22,509 bases of DNA, taken from positions 1 to 22,509 of the forward strand of contig CAYPEF010000019.1 in assembly GCA_964409675.1 (NCBI GenBank), written 5' to 3'. Origin of the DNA: CAYMDD01 sp964409675 (lineage in GTDB: Bacteria; Pseudomonadota; Alphaproteobacteria; Rickettsiales; SXRF01). The position numbers were made by a program, and so were the translations under genes. The notes under the pieces are model-generated. The model worked only from the letters and a program-made list of their open reading frames with translations. It had not been told where the DNA came from and did no database searches. Shown here piece after piece: positions 1-8,563 of the stretch. Position 1 is the stretch's first letter, and each line of letters starts with the position of its first letter.

Positions 1-112
1 CCCTGTCATCCCCGGGCACGCCGCAGGCATGATCCGGGGCCCACTTTTCCCACTTGTGCCAGCCGATAGATGGGCCCCCGTACAGCGCTCCGCGCTGCCG
101 AGGATGACGGGA
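1..112. repeat. Palindromic intergenic repeat downstream of ftsA (GTCATCCC family)
   Basis: This stretch has complementary ends: CTGTCATCC near position 3 and GGATGACGG near 103-111. It also has nested inverted arms (GGGGCCCA near 37 and TGGGCCCC near 78). It belongs to the same loose family as the repeats at 4433-4516 and 9195-9280, which begin GTCATyCC and contain a GCAGGC core. I see no gene in it. It separates ftsA from whatever follows to the left, probably ftsZ. The left boundary may be cut by the window edge. Confidence 0.7.
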
Positions 113-115
113 TAT

Positions 116-1378
116 TTAAAAATTCTCCCTAAACCACTTCCCCAGCCCCTTCAGTCGCGCCGGCAGGCCGCGCCTGGCGTGGACGGAGGCGTAGAGGCGT
201 TCTTCGAAGGGTTTGTTGAGGAGATGGGAGAACATGCCGATCGCGGTGGAGAAGGCCGGGCCGCTCACGGCTTCGGCCAGCCCGGGCAGGGCTTTCGGGC
301 GGGCGAGGCGCACCTGCTTGCCGAGCATACGGGAGGCAAGCTCGCGCACGCCGGTAAGCTGGCTCGCGCCGCCGGTCAGCACCACGCGCCGGCCGGTGAG
401 GCTCTCCAGCCCGCTCATTTCAATCTTGCCGCGGATCATCTCGAAAATTTCCTCCATGCGCGGGCGGATGATGCCGACCAGCATGGCGCGCGGCATGGTG
501 TTAGCCTCCTCGCCCTCGTCCTCGCCCAAAATGGGGGCGCTGATAATCACCTTATCGTCGCTGGCGCTGGCGATGCAACTACCGTGCAGGGTTTTCAGGC
601 GCTCTGCATGGGCGAGCGTGGTGGAGAGGCCCTTGGCGATGTCATTGGTTACATGCATCCCGCCGACGGGGATCATGTCGGTATAGATATTCTTGCCGCC
701 GCTGAACACGGCGAAGCTGGTGGTACCGCCGCCCATGTCGATCAGCGTGACGCCGAGTTCTTTTTCATCATCCTCCAGACACGCCAAAGCGGAGGCGTGC
801 GGGGCGGCTACGTATTCGGTGACGTTCAAGTGGCAGCGCGCCACGCAATGGGCGAGGTTGCGAGCGATGCTGCCCTGCGCGGTGATGAGATGCAGATCCG
901 CCCCCAGCTTCTCGCCGAACATCTGGCGCGGATCGACGATGCCGCGTGCGCCGTCCAAATAATAACTCACCGGGAAACAATGCAGGATATCGCTTTCTTC
1001 CTTGCTGACGCGGGCGCGGCCCTGCTCAATAATATCCATGATGTCGCGCTCGCTCACCGCGTCCTCGGAGAGGCTCATCTCCACGGTGATATTGCGCGAT
1101 TCCAGCCCTCCGGAGAGACTTACCACCACCTCCTCCACCGTCTCGCCCGCCATCTGCTCGGCGGCATTGACGGCGGCGATGATGGAGGTTTCTGCTTCCG
1201 CGAAATCGGTGATCACGCTCGCGCGCACGCCCTTGGAGAGCTGGTGGCCGATGCCAGTGATACGCGCACCCTGCCCGGCATCGACCTGCGCGATATAGCA
1301 GACCACTTTCGAACTGCCGATATCGAGGACGGCGCAGCTTCCGTTGGCTGCACGGCCGTTAGGCTTCGGACGTAGCAT
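116..1378 (-). CDS. ftsA: Cell division protein FtsA
   Basis: FtsA is the actin-like ATPase that anchors FtsZ filaments to the cytoplasmic membrane and recruits later divisome proteins. The 420-residue product shows the actin-fold nucleotide motifs in order: phosphate-1 loop VLDIGSSKV (about residues 18-26), phosphate-2 loop LIDMGGGTTSF, and adenosine motif VVLTGGASQLTG. The C-terminus GLGKWFRENF matches the amphipathic membrane-targeting helix that ends FtsA proteins. The ATG at 1378 has AGGAG 11 bases upstream, a slightly long spacing. It follows ftsQ by 28 bp and is the last gene of the cluster in the window. Length is normal and no repeat interrupts it. Identity is essentially certain; the exact start is a little less so. 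Confidence 0.96.
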   Translation of the reverse strand: MLRPKPNGRAANGSCAVLDIGSSKVVCYIAQVDAGQGARITGIGHQLSKGVRASVITDFAEAETSIIAAVNAAEQMAGETVEEVVVSLSGGLESRNITVEMSLSEDAVSERDIMDIIEQGRARVSKEESDILHCFPVSYYLDGARGIVDPRQMFGEKLGADLHLITAQGSIARNLAHCVARCHLNVTEYVAAPHASALACLEDDEKELGVTLIDMGGGTTSFAVFSGGKNIYTDMIPVGGMHVTNDIAKGLSTTLAHAERLKTLHGSCIASASDDKVIISAPILGEDEGEEANTMPRAMLVGIIRPRMEEIFEMIRGKIEMSGLESLTGRRVVLTGGASQLTGVRELASRMLGKQVRLARPKALPGLAEAVSGPAFSTAIGMFSHLLNKPFEERLYASVHARRGLPARLKGLGKWFRENF

Positions 1379-1406
1379 GTCGGCGGCGTCTCCTGTTGGT
1401 GTGATG

Positions 1407-2282
1407 TTAGGTTTCTTTGGCGGGGTGCGCGCCGGGGAGCGGCACGATGCGGGTGGGCAGCCGGATGGTCACCCGGTCGGCCTCGCGCAGATCGATAGCA
1501 CGAATATCTCGCATGAGCAATTGCTGCTCGCGCTGTAGTATTGCCACCTGGTGCCAGGCATCGGAGGCTTTCTCCTGCGGCAGCTTCACTTCCACCCCTT
1601 GCTTGAGCCGCATATTCCAGCGGCGGTCGCCCACGCGCACCACCGCCTGCACCAGCCCGGCCAGATCCGGCTCCTGATTTAAAAGCGCCAGCACTTCGCG
1701 CACGTGCTTAGGCGCACCGTCGCCGATCACCTGCGGCAACTGGCGGTAATCCTCCAGATCCAGGTCGTGGATGGTGACGCCCTCATCGTCGATCAGCGAA
1801 AGCTTGCCCTCATGCTGCCAGATGGCCACCGGCTCGCGCTCAATGATGCGCACGAATAATGTATGCGGCAGGCTGCGCTCCACCGCGGCTTCTTTCACGG
1901 AGGGAATCGCCTCCAGCCGTGCCTTCATCTCGGCAAGCGAGAGCTTCAGGATGGGATCACCTTTTTTAAAGCCAAGCGCCTCCTTGATGGCATCCGCATC
2001 GGTGCGGCGGCGCCCTTCAAGGTAGCTCGCCTGCACGGTAAAGCCGCTTTGGGCGGTGAAGCTGTAAAAGCGCTCGGCGGTGCCTTCATACAGGCGGACA
2101 AAGCCGCCGCTGTGCCACATCCATCCGCCGCCGCCGACCAGCGTGACGCCGCCGATTACCAGCAGCGCCAGCCGCGCCTTCTGCCAGCGCGCGTGCCAGC
2201 GCTTGCGCGCTGCCTTGGCGCGCGAGGCCCGGGCGGATTCGCGCTGGCGCTGGGTGAGTGTTACTTTGGAGGATTTTGCCAT
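1407..2282 (-). CDS. ftsQ: Cell division protein FtsQ
   Basis: FtsQ is a bitopic divisome protein that links FtsA/FtsK to the FtsL-FtsB complex and the septal synthase FtsWI. The 291 residues comprise a strongly basic cytoplasmic N-terminus (residues 1-36, rich in Arg and Lys), one transmembrane segment (about 37-57, ending in a GGGGW stretch), a POTRA-type domain (about 81-149, with FTVQASYLEG and the typical IPSVKEAAVERSLP) and a beta domain containing REPVAIWQ and LSLIDDEG. The long basic N-terminal tail is common in alphaproteobacterial FtsQ. The ATG at 2282 lies 10 bp after the ddl stop codon, and ftsA follows after 28 bp. Confidence 0.94.
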   Translation of the reverse strand: MAKSSKVTLTQRQRESARASRAKAARKRWHARWQKARLALLVIGGVTLVGGGGWMWHSGGFVRLYEGTAERFYSFTAQSGFTVQASYLEGRRRTDADAIKEALGFKKGDPILKLSLAEMKARLEAIPSVKEAAVERSLPHTLFVRIIEREPVAIWQHEGKLSLIDDEGVTIHDLDLEDYRQLPQVIGDGAPKHVREVLALLNQEPDLAGLVQAVVRVGDRRWNMRLKQGVEVKLPQEKASDAWHQVAILQREQQLLMRDIRAIDLREADRVTIRLPTRIVPLPGAHPAKET

Positions 2283-2292
2283 GGGCGTGTGC

Positions 2293-3219
2293 TCAATGAC
2301 CGAGAGTGGCTTCTTTCACCAGCATATCAACCAGCGCGGTAAAATCAATGCCTGCATACGCTGCCTGCTCCGGCGACAGCGATAAGGCGGTCATACCGGG
2401 CTGAGTGTTAACTTCGAGTAAGTATAAGCCTTGCGTTCCCGGCTTGCTGTCGTCATAGCGCAGGTCGGAGCGGCTCAAACCCCGGCAGCCAAGCGCGCGG
2501 TGCGCGGCGAGCGCCATGCGCATGGCTTCGTGCTCTACTTCTTTTGATATAGGGGCAGGAATCAGGTGATCGGTGCGCCCCCCGGTGTATTTATTTTCAT
2601 AATCATAGAATCCGCTGTGCGGTTTGAGCTCCGTCACCGCCAGCGGGCGATCGTTCAGCACCGCCACGGTCAGTTCGCGCCCGGGAATATATTCCTCGAT
2701 CAGCCAGAGCTGTTCCGGGTCGGCTTCGGTGTGGAGTTTCACGCTGAGCGGCTCGTTTTCATTGTCAAATACCAGGTGAACACCAACGCTGGAACCTTCA
2801 TTGACCGGCTTCGCCACATAGGGGCGCGGCAGCGGGTCGGCGTCGGTGATGCGGGCGCGCGGCAGCACCACGCCTTTGGGCACGCGCAGGCCCTCGGCGG
2901 CGAAAAGTTTTTTCGCCATCGCCTTGTCCATGGCCAGCGCCGAGGCAAGCAGGCCGGAATGGGTGTAGGGGATGCGCAGCATCTCCAGCACGCCCTGCAT
3001 GCCGCCGTCCTCGCCGAAGCGCCCATGCAGCGCGTTGAAGGCCACGTCCGGCTTCAATTCGGCGAGCACCTGCGCAATCTGCGGCGTCACGTCAATTTCG
3101 CTAACGCGGTAGCCTGCCTCGCGGAGCGCCTTCGCGCAGGCCGCGCCGGAATTCAGCGACACCTCCCGCTCCGCCGACCAGCCGCCCATCAGGACAGCGA
3201 TGTGTTTTTGCTTATCCAT
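2293..3219 (-). CDS. ddl: D-alanine--D-alanine ligase
   Basis: Ddl joins two D-alanines with ATP in the cytoplasm, giving the dipeptide that MurF adds to the peptidoglycan precursor. The product is 308 residues, close to the usual DdlB length (about 306). It starts MDKQKHIAVLMGGWSAERE; GGxSxEREVSLxSG is the family's N-terminal signature. An ATP-grasp domain follows, with PYVAKPVNEGSSVGV, EEYIPGRELTVAV and the Mg-binding LLEVNTQPGMT near the C-terminus. The frame is open 29 codons further upstream, but that would overlap a small upstream gene. The ATG at 3219 is two bases after that gene's stop, so I chose it. A weak GGAA lies upstream, and translational coupling is likely. Confidence 0.96.
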   Translation of the reverse strand: MDKQKHIAVLMGGWSAEREVSLNSGAACAKALREAGYRVSEIDVTPQIAQVLAELKPDVAFNALHGRFGEDGGMQGVLEMLRIPYTHSGLLASALAMDKAMAKKLFAAEGLRVPKGVVLPRARITDADPLPRPYVAKPVNEGSSVGVHLVFDNENEPLSVKLHTEADPEQLWLIEEYIPGRELTVAVLNDRPLAVTELKPHSGFYDYENKYTGGRTDHLIPAPISKEVEHEAMRMALAAHRALGCRGLSRSDLRYDDSKPGTQGLYLLEVNTQPGMTALSLSPEQAAYAGIDFTALVDMLVKEATLGH

Positions 3220-3221
3220 TT

Positions 3222-3383
3222 TTAGTTCCAAAACAACATTTTTATCAGATATGCGATCAGAGCTAAAAGCGATAGAATAACTATGGTAAAAATGTAAGCA
3301 TACCATTTACCATAGATTCGCTTAGTGCGCTGATAAAGCACTTTACCCATTTCGAGTATTATTTCCAACAGAGCATCAAGCAT
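3222..3383 (-). CDS. Small single-pass membrane protein of unknown function between murB and ddl
   Basis: I do not recognise this 53-residue product. It has an N-terminal helix-prone region (MLDALLEIILEMGKVL), a basic patch (YQRTKRIYGKW), then one clear hydrophobic segment (about residues 28-50, YIFTIVILSLLALIAYL) and a short end. It is supported mainly by its fit in the operon. Its ATG overlaps the murB stop (ATGCTTGA), and its TAA stop is two bases before the ddl start, so it exactly fills the gap between two essential genes. A longer version starting at 3422 is possible but would lie deeper inside murB. The composition is more AT-rich than its neighbours. It could be a lineage-specific division or membrane factor; there is no functional evidence. 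Confidence 0.62.
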   Translation of the reverse strand: MLDALLEIILEMGKVLYQRTKRIYGKWYAYIFTIVILSLLALIAYLIKMLFWN

Positions 3384-4398
3384 GCCGCCCAATCCGCTTG
3401 ATCTCCCACTCCAGTTCCACACCGATTAGTTCCTTTACGCGGCGGCGCACCTCCTCACCCAGATTTTCCAGATCCGCCGCCGTGGCGTTTCCGGTGTTGA
3501 TGAGGAAGTTGCAATGTTGTTCGGATACTTGCGCACCGCCGAGAGTGAGGCCGCGGCAGCCCGCCTTGTCAATCAGCTCCCATGCTTTATGGCCCTCGGG
3601 GTTTTTGAAAGTGGAGCCGCCGGTGCGCGAGCGGATGGGCTGGGTGGATTCGCGTTTGTCCTGAATGTCGCGAATGGCGGCGAGGATGTCCATGCTGTCG
3701 CCCGGCATACCGCGCAGCGTTGCCCGCGTGACGATGGCGCCCTCGGGCAGCATGGAATGGCGGTAGGTGAAGCCGAGTTCCTCGTTGCTTAAGCAACGAA
3801 TATTTCCCTGCGCATCGACGATTTCGGCTTCCAACAGCACCTGCGATATATCGCAACCGTAAGCGCCGGCGTTCATCCTCACCGCACCGCCGATGGTGCC
3901 GGGAATGCCGGAGAGGAATTCAAGCCCGGCAACGCCATGTTCGGCGGCGAACCGGGCGACGTGGAGATCAAGGCAGGCAGCGCCGGCCTGGATATATCCC
4001 CTCTCCCTTCCAGGGAGAGGGTTAGGGTGAGGGTCGGTTCCCCTATCGCCGCCGTCAGTGTGTATGAGGGAACCCTCATCCCGGCCTTCTCCCTGGAAGG
4101 GAGAAGGGGAAGAAGCGAGGGTCATGGCGGTAAAACCCCGGCCCAGCCGGATTACCACGCCGTCGATCCCGCCGTCGCGTACCAGCAGGTTGGAGCCGAC
4201 GCCGATGACAGTGACGGGTAAATCAGCAGGTTTCTCGCGCAGGAAATGCGCTAAATCTTCCGCATCTTCGGGTTTGAAGAGGTATTCCGCCTTTCCACCC
4301 ACCTGAAACCAGTTGGTGCCGGAGAGATCGGCCTGCGCACGGATACGACCACGGGTAAGCGGCAGATGAGAACGGGCTGTTGGCAAGGCGGCAGACAT
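3376..4398 (-). CDS. murB: UDP-N-acetylenolpyruvoylglucosamine reductase (MurB) with an in-frame repeat insertion
   Basis: MurB is the FAD enzyme that reduces enolpyruvyl-UDP-GlcNAc to UDP-MurNAc with NADPH. Family motifs are present: NWFQVGGKAEYL (about 29-40), VIGVGSNLLVRDGG (64-77), SGIPGTIGGAVRMNAGAYG, SGGSTFKNPEG with the catalytic-region serine, and AGCRGLTLGGAQVSEQHCNF. The 340-residue length exceeds the roughly 300 usual for alphaproteobacterial MurB. The excess is a Gly/Pro/Arg-rich block at about residues 94-133, encoded by a palindromic repeat between GRGFTAM and YIQAGAACLDL. Frame and all core motifs are intact, so the enzyme is probably active. The gene begins 129 bp after the murC stop, and that gap holds another repeat. 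No good ribosome site is visible before the ATG at 4398. Confidence 0.95.
   Translation of the reverse strand: MSAALPTARSHLPLTRGRIRAQADLSGTNWFQVGGKAEYLFKPEDAEDLAHFLREKPADLPVTVIGVGSNLLVRDGGIDGVVIRLGRGFTAMTLASSPSPFQGEGRDEGSLIHTDGGDRGTDPHPNPLPGRERGYIQAGAACLDLHVARFAAEHGVAGLEFLSGIPGTIGGAVRMNAGAYGCDISQVLLEAEIVDAQGNIRCLSNEELGFTYRHSMLPEGAIVTRATLRGMPGDSMDILAAIRDIQDKRESTQPIRSRTGGSTFKNPEGHKAWELIDKAGCRGLTLGGAQVSEQHCNFLINTGNATAADLENLGEEVRRRVKELIGVELEWEIKRIGRHA
3998..4120. repeat. Palindromic repeat inserted in frame in murB (GGGAGAGGG family)
   Basis: Two hairpins flank a short spacer. CCCTCTCCC (3999-4007) pairs with GGGAGAGGG (4013-4021) over a 5-base loop, and CCTTCTCCCT (4085-4094) pairs with AGGGAGAAGG (4098-4107) over a 3-base loop. 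The GTTAGGGTGAGGG stretch next to the first hairpin and AACCCTCATCCC before the second are also partly complementary, so the whole element can fold as one structure. In the murB frame it encodes about 40 residues, including SPSPFQGEGRDEG and PHPNPLPGRERG. The same family sits in murE (14129-14242). Confidence 0.85.
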
Positions 4399-4432
4399 GA
4401 TATTAACGAATCACCGCGTAGTCATGTATTTT

Positions 4433-4516
4433 GTCATTTCCGCGCAGGCGCGAACCCATCGCACCGCGTCTGCGGTGCAAAGGGAAAGACTGGATTCCCG
4501 CCTGCGCGGGAATGAC
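4433..4516. repeat. Palindromic repeat between murC and murB (GTCATTyCCGCG family)
   Basis: The 84-bp element starts GTCATTTCCGCGCAGGCG and ends CGCCTGCGCGGGAATGAC (4433-4450 paired with about 4498-4516). It has an internal CACCGC/GCGGTG hairpin around 4462-4477. It fills most of the 129-bp murC-murB gap. It has the same ends and nearly the same length as the element inside murD (9195-9280). Confidence 0.85.
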
Positions 4517-4527
4517 ATGGGGTATAA

Positions 4528-5985
<1,458 letters not shown>

Positions 5986-5992
5986 TGTGGCT

Positions 5993-6078
5993 CGTCGGTC
6001 GTTAGTCGTTGGTCGTCTGTAGTCAGCATCTTTATAACTCGTGCACTTTATACGACAGACGACAGACTACCAACGATA
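5993..6078. repeat. Palindromic repeat between murG and murC (GTCGTCTGTCGTC family)
   Basis: The left arm CGTTGGTCGTCTGTAGTC (about 6007-6024) is nearly complementary to the right arm GACAGACGACAGACTACC (about 6054-6071). The arms are separated by an AT-richer core. The element takes up nearly the whole 97-bp murG-murC gap. The repeat at 8585-8660 uses the same GTCGT/ACGAC alphabet and shares GACGACAGACGACTAA-like arms, so it is a second copy of the family. Confidence 0.75.
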
Positions 6079-6081
6079 AAC

Positions 6082-7167
6082 TTACGCAAGCACCGCATCC
6101 GCCAGCTGCTGCGCCGCGTCCACGCTGCCCATGGCCAGCGCGCGCTTACCGGCGTCGGCAAGGGTGGAGGGAAGGCTTAAGAATGCTTCCAGCCGGGCGG
6201 ACAGGCTGGCGGGGGTGAAGCCGTCCTGCGCCATCACCCAGCCGCCGCCGGCGTCTTCGAAGGCGTTGGCGTTGTAATACTGGTGGTTATCCATCGAACT
6301 GGGATAAGGCACCAAAATGGCGGGCCGCCCGGCGGCGGCAAGTTCGGCGATGGTGGACGCGCCCGAGCGGGCGATTACCAGATGGCTGGCGGCAAGGCGT
6401 GCGGGAATGTCGGCGAAGAAAGAGGCCAAGTTGGCATTCACGTTCAGGCGCTCATAGGCGGTGCGGGTGGCCTCCAGGTCGGGCTCGCGGCATTGCTGGT
6501 CGAGGCGGATGCGGCTGCGTAAATTCGGCGGCAGCATTTCCAGTGCGCCGGGCAGCACCTGGCTGAAGATGCTCGCGCCCTGGCTGCCGCCGGTGACAAG
6601 AATCTGCAATTTACCGTCCGGCCCCAGCTCCGGCGCGGGGAATTGCCGCAGCGCCCGGATGCTGGCGCGCACCGGGTTGCCGGTGACGGTGATTTTTCCC
6701 ACATCCTCCTCCCGGATCAGTCGGGTGATGGGAAAGGACGTAGCGATGCGCTTTACTTTCGGCGCCAGCCGCCGGTTGGCGCGGCCCAGCACGGCGTTCT
6801 GCTCATGGATCAAGGTGGGAAGCCCCAGGCGGCAGGCGGCGTGCATAGTGGGAAAAGACGGGTAGCCGCCGAAGCCGACCACGGCGCGGGGCTTCAGTTT
6901 TTTAAGCAATACCCCCGCCTGCGCCATGCCGATCAGCAGATTCACTCCCCCCCTGGCCTTGCCGATGAATTTGCGACCCATGGTGCCGGAGCGGATGGTG
7001 TGAATATCGATTTTATTGAACACGCCGTAGCTGTAGCCGCCAAAGCGCTTATCGGTGATCAGCATCACTTTCTGCCCGCGCGCGAGCAACGCCTCGGCCA
7101 GCGCCTCCGCCGGGTAAATATGCCCGCCGGTGCCGCCGGCGGCGAGGATGATGGGGGAATCAGGCAT
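6082..7167 (-). CDS. murG: UDP-GlcNAc:lipid I N-acetylglucosaminyltransferase MurG
   Basis: MurG is a peripheral membrane GT-B glycosyltransferase on the cytoplasmic face that converts lipid I to lipid II. The 361 residues carry the N-terminal loop ILAAGGTGGHIYPAEALAEAL (about 7-27), AVVGFGGYPSFP, LIHEQNAVLGRANR, ILVTGGSQGA and the donor-site region ARSGASTIAELAAAGRPAILVPYP followed by DNHQYYNA. All are typical of MurG, and the length is normal. The ATG at 7167 begins 4 bp after the stop of the small upstream gene, with no clear Shine-Dalgarno, suggesting coupled translation. Confidence 0.97.
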   Translation of the reverse strand: MPDSPIILAAGGTGGHIYPAEALAEALLARGQKVMLITDKRFGGYSYGVFNKIDIHTIRSGTMGRKFIGKARGGVNLLIGMAQAGVLLKKLKPRAVVGFGGYPSFPTMHAACRLGLPTLIHEQNAVLGRANRRLAPKVKRIATSFPITRLIREEDVGKITVTGNPVRASIRALRQFPAPELGPDGKLQILVTGGSQGASIFSQVLPGALEMLPPNLRSRIRLDQQCREPDLEATRTAYERLNVNANLASFFADIPARLAASHLVIARSGASTIAELAAAGRPAILVPYPSSMDNHQYYNANAFEDAGGGWVMAQDGFTPASLSARLEAFLSLPSTLADAGKRALAMGSVDAAQQLADAVLA

Positions 7168-7171
7168 AGGA

Positions 7172-7426
7172 TTACTGCTTCTGTCCAGAGTGGCGGGCTT
7201 TCAGCCCTTTGATAATCCCGTAGATACTAACCAATGCCCACACCGCTTCAAGCACAAAAGCAGAGGCGTTCCAGTCTTTCACCAATGAAATCATGATGGC
7301 GAGCGAACCGATCAGGTTCAGCGCGGGATAGGCGACGCCGTTGCCGGGAATGCGCCCCATCTGCAACAGCGTATAGCCGCCCAGCAGGGTGGCCACGCCA
7401 ATGAACCCGGCGATGTCATACCACAT
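7172..7426 (-). CDS. Small CBU_0592-like membrane protein between ftsW and murG
   Basis: This 84-residue protein has about three hydrophobic segments: WYDIAGFIGVATLLGGYTLLQ, YPALNLIGSLAIMISLV and ASAFVLEAVWALVSIYGII. From memory, this pattern, with a GYxxLQ near the first segment and PAxNLIGS opening the second, matches the small CBU_0592-like membrane domain found in many proteobacteria; its function is not known to me. The ATG directly abuts the ftsW stop (TAGATG) and its TAA is 4 bp from the murG start, so it is certainly cotranscribed with lipid II synthesis and septal synthase genes. It is not a standard dcw gene. A role in the lipid II pathway is only a guess from position. Confidence 0.78.
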   Translation of the reverse strand: MWYDIAGFIGVATLLGGYTLLQMGRIPGNGVAYPALNLIGSLAIMISLVKDWNASAFVLEAVWALVSIYGIIKGLKARHSGQKQ

Positions 7427-8563
7427 CTAAAGATACGCTTTCAGGTTGGCCTTGCGCACGCCGTAGCGCCGGCGCGTCAGCGCCAGCATCATGCCCATGC
7501 CGAGGGCAATGGCGATCACCGAGGAGCCGCCGTAGCTGATGAAAGGCAGCGTCATGCCCTTGGCGGGGAGCAAATTCACCGCCACGCCCATGTTGATGGC
7601 GGACTGGATGCCGAATTGCGAGGCGATGCCCGCCACCGCCAGCACCACGAACAGATCCGGCTCCTTCCACACCCTAGAGAGCGAGCGCAGCACTACGAAA
7701 CCGAACAGGCCGACGATGATCATGCAGGCGATCATGCCGAATTCCTCGCCCGCTACGGAGAACACGAAGTCGGTATGCGAATCGGGCAGGAACTGCTTCA
7801 CCTCGCCCTCCCCCGGCCCGCGGCCTAAAATGCCGCCGTTCTGAAAGGCTTCCAGCGATTTCTGCACCTGGTAATTATCGCCGCCTTGCGGGTCCAGAAA
7901 CCGGTCGATGCGCTTGGCCACGTGCGGAAAGATGTGATAGGCGCCCCAAACGCCGAGCATGCTCATCAGGCCCAGCCCGAACACCCAGATAAAGGGCAGG
8001 CCAGCTAGGAAAAACTGGATGGACCACATGACCGTTACCGTCACGATCATGCCGAAATCCGGCTGCATGGCGAGCAGCAGTACCACCAGAAGATACAGCC
8101 CGATGGCGATCTTATTGCCGGGGAACCAGGCTTTCTTGTATTTCTCCGAACACACCCATGCCATCACCACCGCAAAGCACGGCTTCATCAACTCCGAGGG
8201 CTGCAAGGAAAACGGGCCGATATTGATCCAGCGGTGCGCCCCCTTGGTTTCCATGCCAATAAACGGCACCAGCACCATCAGCGCCACGCTCACGGCAAAG
8301 CCGAGCACGCCCAAGCGGCGCACCATGTTGGTGGGCAGGAAGGAAACCACGAACATCACCATAAACGCCATCGCCAGGAACAGCTGGTGGCGGTGCACGA
8401 AATAAAACGCCGGCAGTCCGATGCGGTGCGCCACCGGCGGGCTGGCGGCGGTAACCATGATGCTCCCTAAGCAGATCAGCCCGAACAGGGCGAAGAAGGC
8501 CGGGCGGTCCACCGTCCACCACCAGCGCGCGACGGGGCTTTGATTGGTGCGGTCAAGAGGCAT
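7427..8563 (-). CDS. ftsW: Septal peptidoglycan glycosyltransferase FtsW (SEDS family)
   Basis: FtsW is the polytopic SEDS enzyme that polymerises lipid II at the septum with FtsI. With the ATG at 8563 the protein has 378 residues. It shows a short cytoplasmic N-terminus, about ten membrane segments, KGAHRWINIGPFSLQPSEL (107-125), GGILGRGPGEGEVKQFLP (243-260) and DSHTDFVFSVAGEE (261-274), the SEDS active-site region, then ISYGGSS near the end. The frame stays open 62 codons further upstream, but that part is antisense to murD and its repeat. I chose 8563 because GGAGG (8569-8573) lies six bases upstream and the FtsW-like sequence begins there. It overlaps the murD end by 11 bp. Confidence 0.96.
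   Translation of the reverse strand: MPLDRTNQSPVARWWWTVDRPAFFALFGLICLGSIMVTAASPPVAHRIGLPAFYFVHRHQLFLAMAFMVMFVVSFLPTNMVRRLGVLGFAVSVALMVLVPFIGMETKGAHRWINIGPFSLQPSELMKPCFAVVMAWVCSEKYKKAWFPGNKIAIGLYLLVVLLLAMQPDFGMIVTVTVMWSIQFFLAGLPFIWVFGLGLMSMLGVWGAYHIFPHVAKRIDRFLDPQGGDNYQVQKSLEAFQNGGILGRGPGEGEVKQFLPDSHTDFVFSVAGEEFGMIACMIIVGLFGFVVLRSLSRVWKEPDLFVVLAVAGIASQFGIQSAINMGVAVNLLPAKGMTLPFISYGGSSVIAIALGMGMMLALTRRRYGVRKANLKAYL

Noticed and set aside
29..1375. A 448-codon open frame on the plus strand opposite ftsA
   Set aside because: It is antisense to a clear ftsA, has low-complexity Gly/Ala/His/Arg composition and no family motif. It is a codon-bias shadow in GC-rich DNA.
4433..4516. Palindromic repeat considered as an intrinsic terminator or CRISPR-like element
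   Set aside because: There is no T-tract after the hairpin on the minus strand, no repeat-spacer periodicity and no cas genes. Its ends match the copy inside murD, so it is a dispersed repeat.
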